Positions 6,589 to 10,885 of a stretch of 10,885 nt of DNA are shown here, one piece after another. Source of the DNA: Alcaligenaceae bacterium (GTDB taxonomy: Bacteria > Pseudomonadota > Gammaproteobacteria > Burkholderiales > Burkholderiaceae). How positions within the stretch are numbered: the stretch's first letter is position 1; each line of letters begins with the position of its first letter. The stretch covers positions 1 through 10,885 of the forward strand of contig CANBUF010000031.1 in the NCBI GenBank assembly GCA_947372575.1, in the 5' to 3' direction. The position numbers and the translations under genes were made by a program. The notes under the pieces are model-generated. The model had not been told where the DNA came from. It did not search any database and worked only from the letters and a program-made list of their open reading frames with translations.

Positions 6589-8199
6589 ATGAGTATCTCA
6601 ACTGAAGTCGCACGTCGCAGAACGTTCGCCATTATTTCTCACCCTGATGCAGGCAAAACCACCCTCACAGAAAAGCTCTTGCTTTTCGCAGGGGCGATTC
6701 AGATTGCCGGTAGCGTCAAGGCCCGTAAAGCCTCGCGTCACGCCTCCTCCGACTGGATGGAAATCGAGAAACAGCGAGGCATTTCCGTTGCGTCCTCCGT
6801 CATGCAGATGGAGTACCGTGATTGTGTCATTAACCTGCTGGACACCCCGGGTCACCAGGACTTCTCCGAAGACACCTACCGGGTACTGACCGCTGTCGAT
6901 GCCGCACTCATGGTGATTGACGCGGCCAACGGTGTCGAGCCACAGACCATTCGGCTGTTACAGGTTTGTCGCGCACGCAACACGCCCATCATTACCTTTA
7001 TCAACAAAATGGATCGTGAAGTCCGCGAACCCCTTGAGTTGCTCTCCGAAATCGAATCGCATATCGGCATGGATGCCGTCCCATTTTCCTGGCCAGTCGG
7101 CATGGGCAAAGCTTTTGGTGGCGTGTTCGACATCCACCGTGATCGTATGCGCCTGTTCAGACCTGGACAAGAGCGTCGCGATGACAGCAAAGATGACTTT
7201 ATTGACGGACTGGATAATCCAGAGATTGCCAACAGATTCCCTGATGCATTCAAACAGGCAAAGGGCGAAATCGAATTAATTCAAGCCGCAGCGCCCGAGT
7301 TTGATCGTGAGCAGTTTCTGGCTGGCAAGCAGACCCCTGTGTTTTTTGGCTCAGCCATCAACAACTTTGGCGTACAAGAAGTCCTCGACGCCCTCGTCGA
7401 CGAAGCACCGCCACCTGGCGCACGTCAGGCGCTTGAGCGAATCGTCAAACCCGAAGAACCCAAATTCACGGGCGTCGTCTTCAAAGTACAAGCCAACATG
7501 GATCCCGCACATCGCGACCGCGTGGCCTTTGTGCGCGTCAGTTCCGGCAAGTTTGACCGCGGCATGCGCCTGAAAGTCTCGCGCAACGGCAAAGAAATTC
7601 GTCCAAACAACGTTGTGTCGTTTTTGTCGCAGCGCCGTGAACTCGTCGATGAAGCGTATGCAGGCGACGTCATTGGTATCCCCAACCACGGCATTCTGCA
7701 TCTCGGTGACGTCCTGACCGAAGGCGAATCCCTGCACTTTACGGGACTCCCTTTCTTTGCACCCGAATTGTTTCAAGCGGTCGAAGTCAAAGATCCCCTG
7801 CGCACAAAACAGCTGCGCACAGGTCTGATGCAATTAGGTGAAGAAGGTGCGATTCAGGTATTCAGGCCCATTGCAGCGGGTGGCGCATTGCTGCTGGGTG
7901 CCGTTGGACAGTTGCAATTTGAAGTCGTTGCGCATCGCCTTCAGGCCGAATATGGTGCAGAGGCAAGGCTCATGCCTTCACGCTACAACATGGCGCGCTG
8001 GATTACTGCAGAAGACCCCAAGGAGCTCAGCAAATTCATTGATGCTAACGCTTCTCATATCGCCTATGATGTTGTCGAAGCACCAGCCTTTCTGGTGACC
8101 TCTACTGCTCAGCTGCGTGTTGCCGAAGAACGCTACCCTGCGATCCGGTTTCACGCCATGCGCGAGCATGGTGGTCAGGTCTTTGCAGACAAGGTTTAA
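6589..8199 (+). CDS. prfC: Peptide chain release factor 3 (RF3), translational GTPase
   Basis: This 536-residue GTPase removes RF1 or RF2 from the ribosome after stop-codon hydrolysis and has a reported role in post-peptidyl-transfer quality control. GTP-binding motifs are intact: G1 SHPDAGKTT (17-25), the G2 region EKQRGISVASSV, G3 DTPGH (85-89) and G4 NKMD (139-142). RF3-specific sequence follows throughout, including VNVDP-free stretches such as FTGVVFKVQANMDPAHRDR, EEGAIQVFRPI, GAVGQLQFEVV and the C-terminal ERYPAIRFHAMREH, which separates it from EF-G and TypA. Length matches the roughly 530 residues of E. coli RF3. ATG 6589 gives the expected short N-terminus before ARRRTFAIISHPD. No Shine-Dalgarno is visible in the bases before it (AAAATCCGCCACC), and a 9-bp hairpin lies 13 bases upstream. 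It may be read partly from the helicase transcript; a small exported-protein gene follows 25 bases downstream. Confidence 0.97.
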   Translation: MSISTEVARRRTFAIISHPDAGKTTLTEKLLLFAGAIQIAGSVKARKASRHASSDWMEIEKQRGISVASSVMQMEYRDCVINLLDTPGHQDFSEDTYRVLTAVDAALMVIDAANGVEPQTIRLLQVCRARNTPIITFINKMDREVREPLELLSEIESHIGMDAVPFSWPVGMGKAFGGVFDIHRDRMRLFRPGQERRDDSKDDFIDGLDNPEIANRFPDAFKQAKGEIELIQAAAPEFDREQFLAGKQTPVFFGSAINNFGVQEVLDALVDEAPPPGARQALERIVKPEEPKFTGVVFKVQANMDPAHRDRVAFVRVSSGKFDRGMRLKVSRNGKEIRPNNVVSFLSQRRELVDEAYAGDVIGIPNHGILHLGDVLTEGESLHFTGLPFFAPELFQAVEVKDPLRTKQLRTGLMQLGEEGAIQVFRPIAAGGALLLGAVGQLQFEVVAHRLQAEYGAEARLMPSRYNMARWITAEDPKELSKFIDANASHIAYDVVEAPAFLVTSTAQLRVAEERYPAIRFHAMREHGGQVFADKV

Positions 8200-8224
8200 C
8201 TCCATCGTCCTTCACGAGCTTTCT

Positions 8225-8923
8225 ATGTCCTGGCGCGTTCTGATTATTTTCCTGCTGCTTGCTGCCGTTGCCTCTTGGCAGGGCGGCACGCAGCTGGGCG
8301 AATGGTTAGTGTTGCACGCACCCGAGTCGATTGTCTCTGCCTCCGGACCTAAAACCAGCAAGGATCAGGTACTCGATGCCAATGGTAAACCCTTTGCTGC
8401 CCAGCCTCCTCAGCCACGCATCGACGGCACACTAGGCGTTCCTCGCGAACATGCGCCTGCCGAGTGGACCATCACTGCCGTCGTTGCGAATACGGCAGAT
8501 GCCAATTCCAACGCGATGAATATCGATGCAGATGGCAACGCAGAAAACGAGGAGCATGAGCTCGTAGCCGGTGGGGCGGGCCTGCTCAGTGGCACGCACG
8601 ATGTCGCCACACTTGACGTAGCGACTGCTCCAAAAGACACAGCATCCAATGCACGGCAATGGGCGGGCCCATTCGATCGTACGGCACCTCAGGAGACAAA
8701 GCCTGCTCCACAGGTTTCAGCACGGCCAGCGACCGCGGCTGAAATTGCGCTCGTCTGGCAGCAAGCCCTCAGAAAAGATATTGATCAATGCAACAAGCTC
8801 GGGTTTTTTCAACGACCCACTTGCGTACAAACTGCCCGAAACAAATTCTGTGCCCCGAACTATGCCTGGGGCAAAACAGCGGACTGTCCACCAAAGGGAT
8901 TTGATCAGACTGGCGGCAATTAA
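8225..8923 (+). CDS. Exported hypothetical protein with a C-terminal four-cysteine motif
   Basis: This 232-residue protein has no function that I recognise. The N-terminus has one Arg followed by a hydrophobic run (VLIIFLLLAAVASW, about 5-18), a signal peptide or membrane anchor, so the rest is probably periplasmic. Residues about 40-165 are low-complexity, rich in Ala, Asp, Asn, Pro and Thr, and probably disordered. The compact C-terminus holds four cysteines, Cys189, Cys200, Cys209 and Cys221, in CNKLGFFQRPTC, RNKFC and AWGKTADC; they could form two disulfides or a metal site. I recall similar Cys/Trp-Gly tails on small exported proteins of Burkholderiales. The frame is open upstream to 8117 within prfC, but ATG 8225 gives the signal sequence and avoids the overlap; a weak GAG lies about 7 bases upstream. 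It starts 25 bases after prfC and converges on rpoN. Confidence 0.75.
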   Translation: MSWRVLIIFLLLAAVASWQGGTQLGEWLVLHAPESIVSASGPKTSKDQVLDANGKPFAAQPPQPRIDGTLGVPREHAPAEWTITAVVANTADANSNAMNIDADGNAENEEHELVAGGAGLLSGTHDVATLDVATAPKDTASNARQWAGPFDRTAPQETKPAPQVSARPATAAEIALVWQQALRKDIDQCNKLGFFQRPTCVQTARNKFCAPNYAWGKTADCPPKGFDQTGGN

Positions 8924-8985
8924 AGGTTATTAAAGCGCACGCCAGGCGAGGTGGCCCGTCCCATCTATATGGCGATATCCAAAGC

Positions 8986-10485
8986 CTAACCGGCACCAGC
9001 CTGGGACTTACGCAAGGGCGCGGTAGGAATACGCATGACCTCACGATACTTCGCAACCGTTCGACGCGCAATCGTGATCCCATCCTGATCGAGCAAGGTG
9101 ACCAGCTGGCTATCGGACAATGGTTTCTTGCGGTCTTCGGCTGCAATCAATGATTGAATGCGCGTCTGCACCGCCGTTGCCGATGTGGACTCCCTACCCT
9201 CGGTCGACAAACCTGTACTAAAAAACCGCTTGAGCTCCAGCGTGCCATACGGCGTCAACATGAATTTCTGTGAAGTTGCCCGCGAGATCGTTGACTCGTG
9301 CATGCCGAGTTCAGCAGCAATGTCTTTAAGCGTCAGTGGGCGTACCGCCTGCCATCCCTTGATAAAAAACATTTGCTGATGCGCAACAATTGCCTGCGAC
9401 ACGCGCAAGATCGTATCAAAACGCTGCGCCACATTGCGAATCATCCAGCGTGCTTCCTGCAGCTGGCCCTGGAGTGCCGTATATTCGCCAGAGCGTGGGC
9501 TGCCAAGTGCTTCGGCATACATGGCATTGACACGCAGCCGCGGCACCACCGCTTCATTGAGCGATGCGGTCCAACCCTGTTTTGTTTTTCGCACAATCAC
9601 ATCAGGTACGGCAAAATCCGCGGCAGGTTTATTCCAGCCGCTTCCAGGTCGCGGATTGAGCCTGAGGACCAGCGCATGTGCACGTCGCAAGGTATCTGCA
9701 TCACATTGCAATATCTCACGCAGACGTGCCATATTGCCCGTTGCAAGCACCGCCAGATGGTTCTGGCACAAACTACGCGCCACATGCAATACCGTTGCAT
9801 CACGGATCTCTGGAAAAAGGTCCGCCTGTGCGTACTGCAGTTGTAAATCCAGACATTGCGCCAGATCACGCGCGGCCACACCTGGCGGATCAAAGGATTG
9901 CAACATACGCAATGCCACCCGGAAATCATCGACTTCTAAGTCAAGCGCCGGGTCCATCCAGCTGACGATCTCCTCAAGAGGGGACGCAAGCATTCCATCA
10001 TCGTTCAGCTCTTCGATTAATAACTCAATCAGCGCGGCATCACGCGTGCTCACCCGCATGGTACCGAGCTGTTGCAACAAATATTCACGCAGATTGCTCT
10101 CACGCGCCGGTTCGGGTCGATCGGCATACTCGTCATCTCTTGAACTGCTGCTGCCAGAAGAAAACTCTTGGCGTTCGCGCTCCTGACCAGGCTCGTAATC
10201 CAGTGAGGCTTGTGCATCCTGCGCGGTTTCCTGGCTCGAATCTTGCTTGGTAAAGTCTTGAGCGCTAAGATCAACGGCATCTCCCTGTGAGGGCAGCGAC
10301 ACCATGGCTCCTGGATCCTGCAATCCTTCACCGACTTGCTCGAGCAGGGGATTTTCAACTAGCGCATTCGCAACTTCAGCCTCAAGATCAAGCGTCGACA
10401 GCTGCAGCAATCTGATCGATTGCTGCAGTGCTGGGGTCAGCGCGAGGTGCTGACCGTGACGAAGTTCGAGAAAATTACGACTCAT
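8986..10485 (-). CDS. rpoN: RNA polymerase sigma-54 factor
   Basis: This 499-residue alternative sigma factor directs core RNA polymerase to -24/-12 promoters, which need AAA+ activators. Region I is present at the N-terminus (HLALTPALQQSIRLLQLSTL and VENPLLEQ), where activators act. Region II is an acidic, Gln/Ser-rich low-complexity stretch (about 50-140). The core-binding domain follows (LIEELNDDGML, FDPPGVAARDLAQCL, LNPRPG). The helix-turn-helix (LTLKDIAAELGMHESTISRA, Met395) and the RpoN box ARRTVAKYRE (473-482, bases 9069-9040) contact DNA. Length is normal. I chose ATG 10485 because MSRNFLELRHGQHLALTP resembles family N-termini; in-frame ATG 10503 and GTG 10521 would add 6 and 12 residues and overlap the divergent gene. 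No clear Shine-Dalgarno precedes any of the three. In many proteobacteria rpoN lies between lptB and hpf/ptsN; neither side shows these here. Confidence 0.96.
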   Translation of the reverse strand: MSRNFLELRHGQHLALTPALQQSIRLLQLSTLDLEAEVANALVENPLLEQVGEGLQDPGAMVSLPSQGDAVDLSAQDFTKQDSSQETAQDAQASLDYEPGQERERQEFSSGSSSSRDDEYADRPEPARESNLREYLLQQLGTMRVSTRDAALIELLIEELNDDGMLASPLEEIVSWMDPALDLEVDDFRVALRMLQSFDPPGVAARDLAQCLDLQLQYAQADLFPEIRDATVLHVARSLCQNHLAVLATGNMARLREILQCDADTLRRAHALVLRLNPRPGSGWNKPAADFAVPDVIVRKTKQGWTASLNEAVVPRLRVNAMYAEALGSPRSGEYTALQGQLQEARWMIRNVAQRFDTILRVSQAIVAHQQMFFIKGWQAVRPLTLKDIAAELGMHESTISRATSQKFMLTPYGTLELKRFFSTGLSTEGRESTSATAVQTRIQSLIAAEDRKKPLSDSQLVTLLDQDGITIARRTVAKYREVMRIPTAPLRKSQAGAG

Positions 10486-10501
10486 AGGTACAATATTTTG
10501 C

Positions 10502-10885
10502 ATGATGAATACATTCAGCACTCAAAATCTTCGCAAAGACTCTAAATTGCTTAGCAACACATTGTTGCGACTGGCACTTCCACGCATTGTGCTGCGGCTG
10601 GCGATTCTAGCCGCAGTTGCGACGTTCTGGTTCTGGATCTGCAGTTTTACCCTCAAAAAAGGGGCAACTGTCCGTTACAACGGATTTGATGCCTTCGGTC
10701 CTCAGGTTGTCGATTTCCTGACTCGCATGAATCCTTATATCTGGTGGGTGGTCGTCCTCATCATCTCACTTTGCATCTTCGCTGCCTTGCGCAGCTGGCT
10801 GCACAGCAGCTTTGCGCGTGGTCGTGCAGCTCTGGTACCACTCAATGACTTTTCGCGTCTCTGCGAGCGTCTGAGCCCCGAGGTG
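10502..10885 (+). CDS. Two-pass membrane protein of unknown function (C-terminus outside the window)
   Basis: The reading frame is open from ATG 10502 to the right edge (128 codons, no stop). A second ATG follows directly at 10505, so either may be the start. I do not recognise the family. A basic N-terminal segment of about 30 residues is followed by a hydrophobic segment (about 30-51, with LRLAILAAVATFWFWICSF), a short loop of about 28 residues containing GFDAFGPQVVDFLTRMNP, and a second hydrophobic segment (about 78-97, with YIWWVVVLIISLCIFAALRSW). Then comes a basic stretch and RAALVPLNDFSRLCERLSPEV. Positive charge on both outer flanks suggests cytoplasmic ends with a short periplasmic loop. 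AGG at 10486-10488 is too far upstream (13 bases) for a good ribosome binding site. TACAAT at 10489-10494, 7 bases before the ATG, resembles a -10 box and would give an almost leaderless message. The gene is divergent from rpoN. Confidence 0.7.
   Translation, partial: MMNTFSTQNLRKDSKLLSNTLLRLALPRIVLRLAILAAVATFWFWICSFTLKKGATVRYNGFDAFGPQVVDFLTRMNPYIWWVVVLIISLCIFAALRSWLHSSFARGRAALVPLNDFSRLCERLSPEV

Noticed and set aside
6582..6592. GCCACCATG at the prfC start resembles a eukaryotic Kozak sequence
   Set aside because: The gene and its neighbours are plainly bacterial, and a short match of this kind arises by chance.
6589..8199. Elongation factor G or TypA instead of RF3
   Set aside because: The length of 536 residues and RF3-type sequence (DWMEIEKQRGIS, NMDPAHRDRVAF, ERYPAIRFH) exclude the roughly 700-residue EF-G and also TypA.
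8117..8224. N-terminal extension of the exported protein back into prfC
   Set aside because: The extra 36 residues overlap the conserved RF3 C-terminus and would bury the signal sequence. ATG 8225 gives a normal exported-protein start.
8924..8985. Bidirectional terminator between the exported-protein gene and rpoN
   Set aside because: Only 4-bp pairings (for example GCCA with TGGC) are visible and neither strand has a T-run, so no terminator can be supported although one is expected between converging genes.
9434..10186. A 250-codon plus-strand frame opposite rpoN
   Set aside because: It lies wholly antisense to conserved RpoN coding sequence, has Ser/Arg/Cys-rich shadow composition, and shows no domain or ribosome binding site.

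Overview
The window is about 10.9 kb of ordinary chromosomal coding sequence from a Gram-negative bacterium. Moderate to high GC, a sigma-54 factor with a canonical RpoN box, peptide release factor 3 with a proteobacterial sequence, and a small exported protein with a four-cysteine tail (a kind I associate with Burkholderiales) point to a betaproteobacterium, probably Burkholderiales and perhaps Alcaligenaceae. The family placement is inference. I see no insertion sequence, phage gene, CRISPR array, tRNA or rRNA, and no gene-free stretch longer than about 240 bases.

Left part (1-4768): a divergent gene set of predicted peptide-bond chemistry. Reading left and running off the window is a large protein with an N-terminal transglutaminase-like thiol domain joined to a DUF2126 putative amidoligase domain. 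Reading right from the same 160-base intergenic gap are a circularly permuted ATP-grasp enzyme and, 11 bases later, an alpha-E (DUF403) protein. This combination recurs in many bacteria and has been predicted computationally to make or modify a peptide. I know of no established substrate or product, so it is the best candidate here for an undescribed system.

Middle part (4769-8923): a 238-base spacer with a perfect 13-bp hairpin just after alpha-E and a structured, terminator-like leader. It is followed by an RhlE-type DEAD-box RNA helicase that starts at TTG behind a good ribosome binding site and ends in a long disordered Gly/Arg/Ser/Ala tail. Next comes prfC (release factor 3), which has no visible Shine-Dalgarno and a 9-bp hairpin just upstream, and then a short exported protein of unknown function. 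All read rightward with short gaps. The helicase and RF3 both act on RNA or translation and may be partly co-transcribed.

Right part (8924-10885): rpoN reads leftward and converges on the exported-protein gene across 62 bases with no clear terminator. It diverges from a two-pass membrane protein of unknown function that runs off the right edge. The two divergent starts lie within about 16 bases of each other, or overlap as one CATG depending on the true rpoN start. Promoters for one or both genes must therefore lie inside the neighbour's coding sequence.
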